Origin: Catonia carolina
Taxonomy: Eukaryota > Arthropoda > Insecta > Hemiptera > Achilidae
Direction: 5' to 3'
Length of the DNA: 64,000 bases
Assembly (NCBI GenBank): GCA_035578175.1
Contig: JAQMRL010000022.1
Coordinates: 1,426,001-1,490,000, forward strand
The notes below the pieces were generated by a model. It saw nothing but the letters and a program-made list of their open reading frames with translations. It was not told the origin of the DNA and ran no database searches. The position numbers were made by a program, and so were the translations under genes. Every line of letters starts with the position of its first letter. Position 1 is the first letter of the stretch. This document shows, in pieces, positions 1 to 12,700 of the stretch.

Positions 1-548
1 TTGTCAGACCGTTAATTATTATTTTTCGACTAATGCTCGTTGGTAGAGCAAAATAGTTTTCCTGTTATAAAACGGATTAATGAGGTATATTTTCTTACCC
101 GGTAGAATATTGACTTTGTTTCGTCTCAAGGTATTTTGAATTAGATTTATAAGTTGCTTTTTACGTATCGTAATTATTATTTACAGTTGTATAAAGTCAT
201 TTTCTTAAAAATATGATACACTACTGGCAAAAGATTAGGTTACAAAAATCGAACAACTAGGAAAAATAGATGACTCTCTTTTGTTTATTTTTCTTTGTGT
301 CGGTATCAAATGAACACTCGTGATTTTTTAAAAAACCGTGTTAACATTTGGCAGCTACAGAAACCATTTTTTAATTTCCTTTAAAAAACTCGAAAGATCT
401 CTACATTGGGGTACTACATTATTTCGTAAGTGATATTTACCTAGAAACTATAAATCTCATTAAAATGTACCTTCATATATTGTTCTGCCCTACCGTTAAC
501 TAGAAGTTGACATTGGGTGTGGACTTTATATTACAATCACACTCGACG

Positions 549-797
549 TGACGCCCACAATCAGTACGGACCAATCAGAAAGCAGCATATCCTGACGAAT
601 GACGTAACGCTCAAGACACTTTGTCATTGGTTGACATCGGTGTGACGTAGTACAGTAATATAAACTCTCTGATTGGACAATATTGACCAATCAAAATGAC
701 GCAAAAGAAGACATCTGATTGGTTAAAACTGGGCTTTCTTATTGGCAGAAAATACGAGACTCTGATTGGGCAATTATTACCTGAGCCGTTGACGTCA
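549..797. promoter_or_regulatory. CCAAT-box / CRE cluster of the satellite monomer (first copy)
   Basis: Within 249 bp there are seven CCAAT boxes on one strand or the other (571, 626, 672, 687, 718, 741, 765) and six TGACG motifs (549, 593, 600, 643, 697 and a full palindromic TGACGTCA at 790). A TATA-like aatataaac lies at about 657-665. Known families: CCAAT is the NF-Y core and TGACGTCA the CREB/ATF consensus. The density is far above what AT-rich DNA gives by chance. The module recurs at +1863n in every monomer, with rare changes such as loss of one ATTGG in the monomer at 14905 (ATTAAC). Inference: it may be a promoter or a transcription-factor-binding platform. No transcript can be shown from sequence, and ancestry from a TE or gene promoter is equally possible. 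Confidence 0.5.
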
Positions 798-1369
798 CAT
801 GCGCCTCACACTCAACTTGGCCCGACTTACTCACGCAACCCTAATAGATCGTTTGTTGAATACCAGTTATATTTTGATACATATCTTTTTGTTTCTGTTA
901 AACACAACAATAGCGTAGGTCAAAAATGATTTGTCAAGTAACGTCTTGTCAAGTCTATTTTTCGTTGATTTAGGATCTTTTAGTTAACGGGAAATTTATA
1001 AGCAGTATTTATATCTTCTACACAGTCTGTGTAAAACTATAACCTTTAACACCTGATTCGTACAGATGAGATAAATAAAAAATAATTCGGCGACAGCATT
1101 CGCTTAATATTCGTAGCGAAATTATAAGCAGAAAAATTACGATCCCGATAGCTGTGATCTTACAGAATTTTAGGCATGTAATCAGTGTTTATGTAGGCAG
1201 CTTGTTCGAATATTACAATTTTATAAGCATTAACAGATGCGAATTTTTAACGTTCCGAAACCGAACAATTCATACGTTCTCTTAAGCAAGGTAGGCTAAT
1301 AAAATTACTTATGTTCAATCCAGTTTTTCAGTAAACTAAAATGCTGGCTGTTGAAATTGTTGTGCAATG

Positions 1370-1785
1370 AAAGTTGTATTTTAGGTAAGCAGCGGACAAG
1401 GTGGTGTGAACCTCTAAAATCTTTTCTGAGTGAGATGAGTTGAGTTGGTTTACATGGTCTTCTCACAGCGTTTATAATTATTCTTATCAGAATGCCAGTC
1501 GTTCGGAGAATCATGTACTTTCGACTCTCCGAATGACACCTGTATTTTATTATGAACAGGGTGTTTTATTGTAAAATGAAATTCATGAATCTCAGATGAG
1601 AAAACTCTGACTAGTGTCATTTATACCTCTACCTCTTCTGTTCTTACATGCTTTAGTCATATAATTGGCCGACCAAGTGATAAAAACGAATACATATTTA
1701 CAGTCAGGAACTAGCAAATTACGTGCAAAAAATGTTTAACACTCTACTTTTTCATAATGGCGACAATAAATTTCATCCATTTTAA
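1370..1785. repeat. Dispersed-repeat segment embedded in the monomer (first copy)
   Basis: This part of the monomer aligns with two loci outside the array. Shared blocks with 40560-40970 include tgaacct, a tcctcac/ttctcac block, atgccag, aaatgacacctg-type, aatgaaattcat, acctctt, cagtcatataatt, ccangtgataa, ggaactagcaga-type and tttaacactc, all in the same order and spacing. With 55196-55405 it shares acctctacctcttctgttc, gtcatntaattggc and aactagca blocks. Identity is clearly lower than between monomers. The family is not one I recognise; no coding content is seen. It recurs in every monomer at +1863n. Confidence 0.75.
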
Positions 1786-1863
1786 AATACAGGAACTAAC
1801 GAAATAAGAGTAAAGCCAGAAAACGTTTTTCGAATATACATCGCCCATAATAATATCATTATT

Positions 1864-3726
1864 TTGTCAGACCGTTAATTATTATTTTTCGACTAATGCT
1901 CGTTGGTAGAGCAAAATAGTTTTCCTGTTATAAAACGGATTAATGAGGTATATTTTCTTACCCGGTAGGATATTGACTTTGTTTCGTCTCAAGGTATTTT
2001 GAATTAGATTTATAAGTTGCTTTTTACGTATCGTAATTATTATTTACAGTTGTATAAAGTCATTTTCTTAAAAATATGATACACTACTGGCAAAAGATTA
2101 GGTTACAAAAATCGAACAACTAGGAAAAATAGATGACTCTCTTTTGTTTATTTTTCTTTGTGTCGGTATCAAATGAACACTCGTGATTTTTTAAAAAACC
2201 GTGTTAACATTTGGCAGCTACAGAAACCATTTTTTAATTTCCTTTAAAAAACTCGAAAGATCTCTACATTGGGGTACTACATTATTTCGTAAGTGATATT
2301 TACCTAGAAACTATAAATCTCATTAAAATATACCTTCATATATTGTTCTGCCCTACCGTTAACTAGAAGTTGACATTGGGTGTGGACTTTATATTACAAT
2401 CACACTCGACGTGACGCCCAGAATCAGTACGGACCAATCAGAAAGCAGCATATCCTGACGAATGACGTAACGCTCAAGACACTTTGTCATTGGTTGACAT
2501 CGGTGTGACGTAGTACAGTAATATAAACTCTCTGATTGGACAATATTGACCAATCAAAATGACGCAAAAGAAGACATCTGATTGGTTAAAACTGGGCTTT
2601 CTTATTGGGCGAAAATACGAGACTCTGATTGGGCAATTATTACCTGAGCCGTTGACGTCACATGCGCCTCACACTCAACTTGGCCCGACTTACTCACGCA
2701 ACCCTAATAGATCGTTTGTTGAATACCAGTTATATTTTGATACATATCTTTTTGTTTCTGTTAAACACAACAATAGCGTAGGTCAAAAATGATTTGTCAA
2801 GTAACGTCTTGTCAAGTCTATTTTTCGTTGATTTAGGATCTTTTAGTTAACGGGAAATTTATAAGCAGTATTTATATCTTCTACACAGTCTGTGTAAAAC
2901 TATAACCTTTAACACCTGATTCGTACAGATGAGATAAATAAAAAATAATTCGGCGACAGCATTCGCTTAATATTCGTAGCGAAATTATAAGCAGAAAAAT
3001 TACGATCCCGATAGCTGTGATTTTATAGAATTTTAGGCCTGTAATCAGTGTTTATGTAGGCAGCTTGTTCGAATATTACAATTTTATAAGCATTAACAGA
3101 TGCGAATTTTTAACGTTCCGAAACCGAACAATTCATACGTTCTCTTAAGCAAGGTAGGCTAATAAAATTACTTATGTTCAATCCAGTTTTTCAGTAAACT
3201 AAAATGCTGGCTGTTGAAATTGTTGTGCAATGAAAGTTGTATTTTAGGTAAGCAGCGGACAAGGTGGTGTGAACCTCTAAAATCTTTTCTGAGTGAGATG
3301 AGTTGAGTTGGTTTACATGGTCTTCTCACAGCGTTTATAATTATTCTTATCAGAATGCCAGTCGTTCGGAGAATCATGTACTTTCGACTCTCCGAATGAC
3401 ACCTGTATTTCATTATGAACAGGGTTTTTTATTGTAAAATGAAATTCATGAATCTCAGATGAGAAAACTCTGACTAGTGTCATTTATACCTCTACCTCTT
3501 CTGTTCTTACATGCTTTAGTCATATAATTGGCCGACCAAGTGATAAAAACGAATACATATTTACAGTCAGGAACTAGCAAATTACGTGCAAAAAATGTTT
3601 AACACTCTACCTTTTCATAATGGCGACAATAAATTTCATCCATTTTAAAATACAGGAACTAACGAAATAAGAGTAAAGCCAGAAAACGTTTTTCGAATAT
3701 ACATCGCCCATAATAATATCATTATT
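1864..3726. repeat. Representative complete 1863-bp monomer
   Basis: Layout in monomer coordinates (subtract 1863): 1-540 is AT-rich with no recognised motif apart from a tRNA D-arm-like GCTC/GAGC mini-hairpin near 40-55. Positions 545-800 hold the CCAAT/TGACG cluster. An open frame of 77 codons runs 696-929 on +. Positions 930-1370 are AT-rich spacer. Positions 1370-1785 are a diverged copy of a dispersed repeat, overlapped by an 81-codon open frame on - at 1305-1550. Positions 1786-1863 are AT-rich and run into the next monomer. No terminal inverted repeats or target duplications mark the monomer ends, so the phase chosen here is arbitrary. Confidence 0.9.
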
Positions 3727-6700
3727 TTGTCAGACCGTTAATTATTATTTTTCGACTAATGCTCGTTGGTAGAGCAAAATAGTTTTCCTGTTATAAAACG
3801 GATTAATGAGGTATATTTTCTTACCCGGTAGGATATTGACTTTGTTTCGTCTCAAGGTATTTTGAATTAGATTTATAAGTTGCTTTTTACGTATCGTAAT
3901 TATTATTTACAGTTGTATAAAGTCATTTTCTTAAAAATATGATACACCACTGGCAAAAGATTAGGTTACAAAAATCGAACAACTAGGAAAAATAGATGAC
4001 TCTCTTTTGTTTATTTTTCTTTGTGTCGGTATCAAATGAACACTCGTGATTTTTTAAAAAACCGTGTTAACATTTGGCAGCTACAGAAACCATTTTTTAA
4101 TTTCCTTTAAAAAACTCGAAAGATCTCTACATTGGGGTACTACATTATTTCGTAAGTGATATTTACCTAGAAACTATAAATCTCATTAAAATGTACCTTC
4201 ATATATTGTTCTGCCCTACCGTTAACTAGAAGTTGACATTGGGTGAGGACTTTATATTACAATCACACTCGACGTGACGCCCAGAATCAGTACGGACCAA
4301 TCAGAAAGCAGCATATCCTGACGAATGACGTAACGCTCAAGACACTTTGTCATTGGTTGACATCGGTGTGACGTAGTACAGTAATATAAACTCTCTGATT
4401 AGACAATATTGACCAATCAAAATGACGCAAAAGAAGACATCTGATTGGTTAAAACTGGGCTTTCTTATTGGCCGAAAATACGAGACTCTGATTGGGCAAT
4501 TATTACCTGAGCCGTTGACGTCACATGCGCCTCACACTTAACTTGGCCCGACTTACTCACGCAACCCTAATAGATCGTTTGTTGAATACCAGTTAAATTT
4601 TGATACATATCTTTTTGTTTCTGTTAAACACAACAATAGCGTAGGTCAAAAATGATTTGTCAAGTAATGTTTTGTCAAGTCTATTTTTCGTTCATTTAGG
4701 ATCTTTTAGTTAACGGGAAATTTATAAGCAGTATTTATATCTTCTACACAGTCTGTGTAAAACTATAATCTTTAACACCTGATTCGTACAGATGAGATAA
4801 ATAAAAAATAATTCGGCGACAGCATTCGCTTAATATTAGTAGCGAAATTATAAGCAGAAAAATTACGATCCCGATAGCTGTGATTTTATAGAATTTTAGG
4901 TCTGTAATCAGTGTTTATGTAGGCAGCTTGTTCGAATATTACAATTTTATAAGCATTAACAGATGCGAATTTTTAACGTTCCAAAACCGAACAATTCATA
5001 CGTTCTCTTATGCAAGGTAGGCTAATAAAATTACTTATGTTCAATCCAGTTTTTCAGTAAACTAAAATGCTGGCTGTTGAAATTGTTGTGCAATGAAAGT
5101 TGTATTTTAGGTAAGCAGCGGACAAGGTGGTGTGAACCTCTAAAATCTTTTCTGAGTGAGATGAGTTGAGTTGGTTTACATGGTCTTCTCACAGCGTTTA
5201 TAATTATTCTTATCAGAATGCCAGTCGTTCGGAGAATCATGTACTTTCGACTCTCCGAATGACACCTGTATTTCATTATGAACAGGGTTTTTTATTGTAA
5301 AATGAAATTCATGAACCTCAGATGAGAAAACTCTGACTAGTGTCATTTATACCTCTACCTCTTCTGTTCTTACATGCTTTAGTCATATAATTGGCCGACC
5401 AAGTGATAAAAACGAATACATATTTACAGTCAGGAACTAGCAAATTACGTGCAAAAAATGTTTAACACTCTACCTTTTCATAATGGCGACAATAAATTTC
5501 ATCCATTTTAAAATACAGGAACTAACGAAATAAGAGTAAAGCCAGAAAACGTTTTTCGAATATACATCGCCCATAATAATATCATTATTTTGTCAGACCG
5601 TTAATTATTATTTTTCGACTAATGCTCGTTGGTAGAGCAAAATAGTTTTCCTGTTATAAAACGGATTAATGAGGTATATTTTCTTACCCGGTAGGATATT
5701 GACTTTGTTTCGTCTCAAGGTATTTTGAATTAGATTTATAAGTTGCTTTTTACGTATCGTAATTATTATTTACAGTTGTATAAAGTCATTTTCTTAAAAA
5801 TATGATACACTACTGGCAAAAGATTAGGTTACAAAAATCGAACAACTAGGAAAAATAGATGACTCTCTTTTGTTTATTTTTCTTTGTGTCGGTATCAAAT
5901 GAACACTCGTGATTTTTTAAAAAACCGTGTTAACATTTGGCAGCTACAGAAACCATTTTTTAATTTCCTTTAAAAAACTCGAAAGATCTCTACATTGGGG
6001 TACTACATTATTTCGTAAGTGATATTTACCTAGAAACTATAAATCTCATTAAAATGTACCTTCATATATTGTTCTGCCCTACCGTTAACTAGAAGTTGAC
6101 ATTGGGTGTGGACTTTATATTACAATCACACTCGACGTGACGCCCAGAATCAGTACGGACCAATCAGAAAGCAGCATATCCTGACGAATGACGTAACGCT
6201 CAAGACACTTTGTCATTGGTTGACATCGGTGTGACGTAGTACAGTAATATAAACTCTCTGATTGGACAATATTGACCAATCAAAATGACGCAAAAGAAGA
6301 CATCTGATTGGTTAAAACTGGGCTTTCTTATTGGCCGAAAATACGAGACTCTGATTGGGCAATTATTACCTGAGCCGTTGACGTCACATGCGCCTCACAC
6401 TCAACTTGGCCCGACTTACTCACGCAACCCTAATAGATCGTTTGTTGAATACCAGTTATATTTTGATACATATCTTTTTGTTTCTGTTAAACACAACAAT
6501 AGCGTAGGTCAAAAATGATTTGTCAAGTAACGTCTTGTCAAGTCTATTTTTCGTTGATTTAGGATCTTTTAGTTAACGGGAAATTTATAAGCAGTATTTA
6601 TATCTTCTACACAGTCTGTGTAAAACTATAACCTTTAACACCTGATTCGTACAGATGAGATAAATAAAAAATAATTCGGCGACAGCATTTGCTTAATATT

Positions 6701-9700
6701 CGTAGCGAAATTATAAGCAGAAAAATTACGATCCCGATAACTGTGATTTTATAGAATTTTAGGCCTGTAATCAGTGTTTATGTAGGCAGCTTGTTCGAAT
6801 ATTACAATTTTATAAGCATTAACAGATGCGAATTTTTAACGTTCCGAAACCGAACAATTCATACGTTCTCTTAAGCAAGGTAGGCTAATAAAATTACTTA
6901 TGTTCAATCCAGTTTTTCAGTAAACTAAAATGCTGGCTGTTGAAATTGTTGTGCAATGAAAGTTGTATTTTAGGTAAGCAGCGGACAAGGTGGTGTGAAC
7001 CTCTAAAATCTTTTCTGAGTGAGATGAGTTGAGTTGGTTTACATGGTCTTCTCACAGCGTTTATAATTATTCTTATCAGAATGCCAGTCGTTCGGAGAAT
7101 CATGTACTTTCGACTCTCCGAATGACACCTGTATTTCATTATGAACAGGGTTTTTTATTGTAAAATGAAATTCATGAATCTCAGATGAGAAAACTCTGAC
7201 TAGTGTCATTTATACCTCTACCTCTTCTGTTCTTACATGCTTTAGTCATATAATTGGCCGACCAAGTGATAAAAACGAATACATATTTACAGTCAGGAAC
7301 TAGCAAATTACGTGCAAAAAATGTTTAACACTCTACCTTTTCATAATGGCGACAATAAATTTCATCCATTTTAAAATACAGGAACTAACGAAATAAGAGT
7401 AAAGCCAGAAAACGTTTTTCGAATATACATCGCCCATAATAATATCATTATTTTGTCAGACCGTTAATTATTATTTTTCGACTAATGCTCGTTGGTAGAG
7501 CAAAATAGTTTTCCTGTTATAAAACGGATTAATGAGGTATATTTTCTTACCCGGTAGAATATTGACTTTGTTTCGTCTCAAGGTATTTTGAATTAGATTT
7601 ATAAGTTGCTTTTTACGTATCGTAATTATTATTTACAGTTATATAAATTCATTTTCTTAAAAATATGATACACTACTGGCAAAAGATTAGGTTACAAAAA
7701 TCGAACAACTAGGAAAAATAGATGACTCTCTTTTGTTTATTTTTCTTTGTGTCGGTATCAAATGAACACTCGTGATTTTTTAAAAAACCGTGTTAACATT
7801 TGGCAGCTACAGAAACCATTTTTTAATTACCTTTAAAAAACTCGAAAGATCTCTACATTGGGGTACTACATTATTTCGTAAGTGATATTTACCTAGAAAC
7901 TAAAAATCTCATTAAAATGTACCTTCATATATTGTTCTGCCCTACCGTTAACTAGAAGTTGACATTGGGTGTGGACTTTATATTACAATCACACTCGCCG
8001 TGAAGCCCACAATCAGTACGGACCAATCAGAAAGCAGCATATCCTGACGAATGACGTAACGCTCAAGACACTTTGTCATTGGTTGACATCGGTGTGACGT
8101 AGTACAGTTATATAAACTCTCTGATTGGACAATATTGACCAATCAAAATGACGCAAAAGAAGACATCTGATTGGTTAAAACTGGGCTTTCTTATTGGCCG
8201 AAAATACGAGACTCTGATTGGGCAATTATTACCTGAGCCGTTGACGTCACATGCGCCTCACACTCAACTTGGCCCGACTTACTCACGCAACCCTAATAGA
8301 TCGTTTGTTGAATACCAGTTATATTTTGATACATATCTTTTTGTTTCTGTTAAACACAACAATAGCGTAGGTCAAAAATGATTTGTCAAGTAACGTCTTG
8401 TCAAGTCTATTTTTCGTTGATTTAGGATCTTTTAGTTAACGGGAAATTTACAAGCAGTATTTATATCTTTTAAACAGTCTGTGTAAAACTATAACCTTTA
8501 ACACCTGATTCGTACAGATGAGATAAATAAAAAATAATTCGGCGACAGCATTCGCTTAATATTCGTAGCGAAATTATAAGCAGAAAAATTACGATCCCGA
8601 TAGCTGTGATTTTATAGAATTTAAGGCCTGTAATCAGTGTTTATGTAGGCAGCTTGTTCGAATATTACAATTTTATAAGCATTAACAGATGCGAATTTTT
8701 AACGTTCCGAAACCGAACAATTCATACGTTCTCTTAAGCAAGGTAGGCTAATAAAATTACTTATGTTCAATCCAGTTTTTCAGTAAACTAAAATGCTGGC
8801 TGTTGAAATTGTTGTGCAATGAAAGTTGTATTTTAGGTAAGCAGCGGACAAGGTGGTGTGAACCTCTAAAATCTTTTCTGAGTGAGATGAGTTGAGTTGG
8901 TTTACATGGTCTTCTCACAGCGTTTATAATTATTCTTATCAGAATGCCAGTCGTTCGGAGAATCATGTACTTTCGACTCTCCGAATGACACCTGTATTTC
9001 ATTATGAACAGGGTTTTTTATTGTAAAATGAAATTCATGAATCTCAGATGAGAAAACTCTGACTAGTGTCATTTATACCTCTACCTCTTCTGTTCTTACA
9101 TGCTTTAGTCATATAATTGGCCGACCAAGTGATAAAAACGAATACATATTTACAGTCAGGAACTAGCATATTACGTGCAAAAAATGTTTAACACTCTACC
9201 TTTTCATAATGGCGACAATAAATTTCATCCATTTTAAAATACAGGAACTAACGAAATAAGAGTAAAGCCAGAAAACGTTTTTCGAATATACATCGCCCAT
9301 AATAATATCATTATTTTGTCAGACCGTTAATTATTATTTTTCGACTAATGCTCGTTGGTAGAGCAAAATAGTTTTCCTGTTATAAAACGGATTAATGAGG
9401 TATATTTTCTTACCCGGTAGGATATTGACTTTGTTTCGTCTCAAGGTATTTTGAATTAGATTTATAAGTTGCTTTTTACGTATCGTAATTATTATTTACA
9501 GTTGTATAAAGTCATTTTCTTAAAAATATGATACACCACTGGCAAAAGATTAGGTTACAAAAATCGAACAACTAGGAAAAATAGATGACTCTCTTTTGTT
9601 TATTTTTCTTTGTGTCGGTATCAAATGAACACTCGTGATTTTTTAAAAAACCGTGTTAACATTTGGCAGCTACAGAAACCATTTTTTAATTTCCTTTAAA

Positions 9701-12700
9701 AAACTCGAAAGATCTCTACATTGGGGTACTACATTATTTCGTAAGTGATATTTACCTAGAAACTATAAATCTCATTAAAATGTACCTTCATATATTGTTC
9801 TGCCCTACCGTTAACTAGAAGTTGACATTGGGTGTGGACTTTATATTACAATCACACTCGACGTGACGCCCACAATCAGTACGGACCAATCAGAAAGCAG
9901 CATATCCTGACGAATGACGTAACGCTCAAGACACTTTGTCATTGGTTGACATCGGTGTGACGTAGTACAGTAATATAAACTCTCTGATTGGACAATATTG
10001 ACCAATCAAAATGACGCAAAAGAAGACATCTGATTGGTTAAAACTGGGCTTTCTTATTGGCCGAAAATACGAGACTCTGATTGGGCAATTATTACCTGAG
10101 CCGTTGACGTCACATGCGCCTCACACTCAACTTGGCCCGACTTACTCACGCAACCCTAATAGATCGTTTGTTGAATACCAGTTATATTTTGATACATATC
10201 TTTTTGTTTCTGTTAAACACAACAATAGCGTAGGTCAAAAATTATTTGTCAAGTAACGTCTTGTCAAGTCTATTTTTCGTTGATTTAGGATCTTTTAGTT
10301 AACGGGAAATTTATAAGCAGTATTTATATCTTCTACACAGTCTGTGTAAAACTATAACCTTTAACACCTGATTCGTACAGATGAGATAAATAAAAAATAA
10401 TTCGGCGACAGCATTCGCTTAATATTCGTAGCGAAATTATAAGCAGAAAAATTACGATCCCGATAGCTGTGATTTTATAGAATTTTAGGCCTGTAATCAG
10501 TGTTTATGTAGGCAGCTTGTTCGAATATTACAATTTTATAAGCATTAACAGATGCGAATTTTTAACGTTCCGAAACCGAACAATTCATACGTTTTCTTAA
10601 GCAAGGTAGGCTAATAAAATTACTTATGTTCAATCCAGTTTTTCAGTAAACTAAAATGCTGGCTGTTGAAACTGTTGTGCAATGAAAGTTGTATTTTAGG
10701 TAAGCAGCGGACAAGGTGGTGTGAACCTCTAAAATCTTTTCTGAGTGAGATGAGTTGAGTTGGTTTACATGGTCTTCTCACAGCGTTTATAATTATTCTT
10801 ATCAGAATGCCAGTCGTTCGGAGAATCATGTACTTTCGACTCTCCGAATGACACCTGTATTTCATTATGAACAGGGTGTTTTATTGTAAAATGAAATTCA
10901 TGAATCTCAGATGAGAAAACTCTGACTAGTGTCATTTATACCTCTACCTCTTCTGTTCTTATATGCTTTAGTCATATAATTGGCCGACCAAGTGATAAAA
11001 ACGAATACATATTTACAGTCAGGAACTAGCAAATTACGTGCAAAAAATGTTTAACACTCTACCTTTTCATAATGGCGACAATAAATTTCATCCATTTTAA
11101 AATACAGGAACTAACGAAATAAGAGTAAAGCCAGAAAACGTTTTTCGAATATACATCGCCCATAATAATATCATTATTTTGTCAGACCGTTAATTATTAT
11201 TTTTCGACTAATGCTCGTTGGTAGAGCAAAATAGTTTTCCTGTTATAAAACGGATTAATGAGGTATATTTTCTTACCCGGTAGGATATTGACTTTGTTTC
11301 GTCTCAAGGTATTTTGAATTAGATTTATAAGTTGCTTTTTACGTATCGTAATTATTATTTACAGTTGTATAAAGTCATTTTCTTAAAAATATGATACACT
11401 ACTGGCAAAAGATTAGGTTACAAAAATCGAACAACTAGGAAAAATAGATGACTCTCTTTTGTTTATTTTTCTTTGTGTCGGTATCAAATGAACACTCGAG
11501 ATTTTTTAAAAAACCGTGTTAACATTTGGCAGCTACAGAAACCATTTTTTAATTTCCTTTAAAAAACTCGAAAGATCTCTACATTGGGGTACTACATTAT
11601 TTCGTAAGTGATATTTACCTAGAAACTATAAATCTCATTAAAATGTACCTTCATATATTGTTCTGCCCTACCGTTAACTAGAAGTTGACATTGGGTGTGG
11701 ACTTTATATTACAATCACACTCGACGTGACGCCCAGAATCAGTACGGACCAATCAGAAAGCAGCATATCCTGACGAATGACGTAACGCTCAAGACACTTT
11801 GTCATTGGTTGACATCGGTGTGACGTAGTACAGTAATATAAACTCTCTGATTGGACAATATTGACCAATCAAAATGACGCAAAAGAAGACATCTGATTGG
11901 TTAAAACTGGGCTTTCTTATTGGCCGAAAATACGAGACTCTGATTGGGCAATTATTACCTGAGCCGTTGACGTCACATGCGCCTCACACTCAACTTGGCC
12001 CGACTTACTCACGCAACCCTAATAGATCGTTTGTTGAATATCAGTTATATTTTGATACATATCTTTTTGTTTCTGTTAAACACAACAATAGCGTAGGTCA
12101 AAAATGATTTGTCAAGTAACGTCTTGTCAAGTCTATTTTTCGTTGATTTAGGATCTTTTAGTTAACGGGAAATTTATAAGCAGTATTTATATCTTCTACA
12201 CAGTCTGTGTAAAACTATAACCTTTAACACCTGATTCGTACAGATGAGATAAATAAAAAATAATTCGGCGACAGCATTCGCTTAATATTCGAAGCGAAAT
12301 TATAAGCAGAAAAATTACGATCCCGATAGCTGTGATTTTATAGAATTTTAGGCCTGTAATCAGTGTTTATGTAGGCAGCTTGTTCGAATATTACAATTTT
12401 ATAAGCATTAACAGATGCGAATTTTTAACGTTCCGAAACCGAACAATTCATACGTTCTCTTAAGCAAGGTAGGCTAATAAAATTACTTATGTTCAATCCA
12501 GTTTTTCAGTAAACTAAAATGCTGGCTGTTGAAATTGTTGTGCAATGAAAGTTGTATTTTAGGTAAGCAGCGGACAAGGTGGTGTGAACCTCTAAAATCT
12601 TTTCTGAGTGAGATGAGTTGAGTTGGTTTACATGGTCTTCTCACAGCGTTTATAATTATTCTTATCAGAATGCCAGTCGTTCGGAGAATCATGTACTTTC

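Noticed and set aside
36..60. tRNA D-arm-like GCTCGTTGGTAGAGC in each monomer, as part of a tRNA or SINE head
   Set aside because: No B-box lies at tRNA-like distance and no acceptor or T arm can be built. The only B-box-like word (gttcgaat, about 1205) is more than 1.1 kb away.
696..929. 77-codon + strand ORF present in most satellite monomers as a possible conserved small protein
   Set aside because: It is intact in 17 of 20 monomers, but the other three (at 4422, 23052 and 26778) each carry a different nonsense change, and its N-terminal half merely translates the ATTGG/TGACG cluster. With monomers this similar, ORF sharing is not evidence of selection.
1305..1550. 81-codon - strand ORF open in all 20 monomers
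   Set aside because: It overlaps the captured dispersed repeat, whose solo copies do not keep the frame. No domain, no Kozak-like or splice context. Low monomer divergence explains its persistence.
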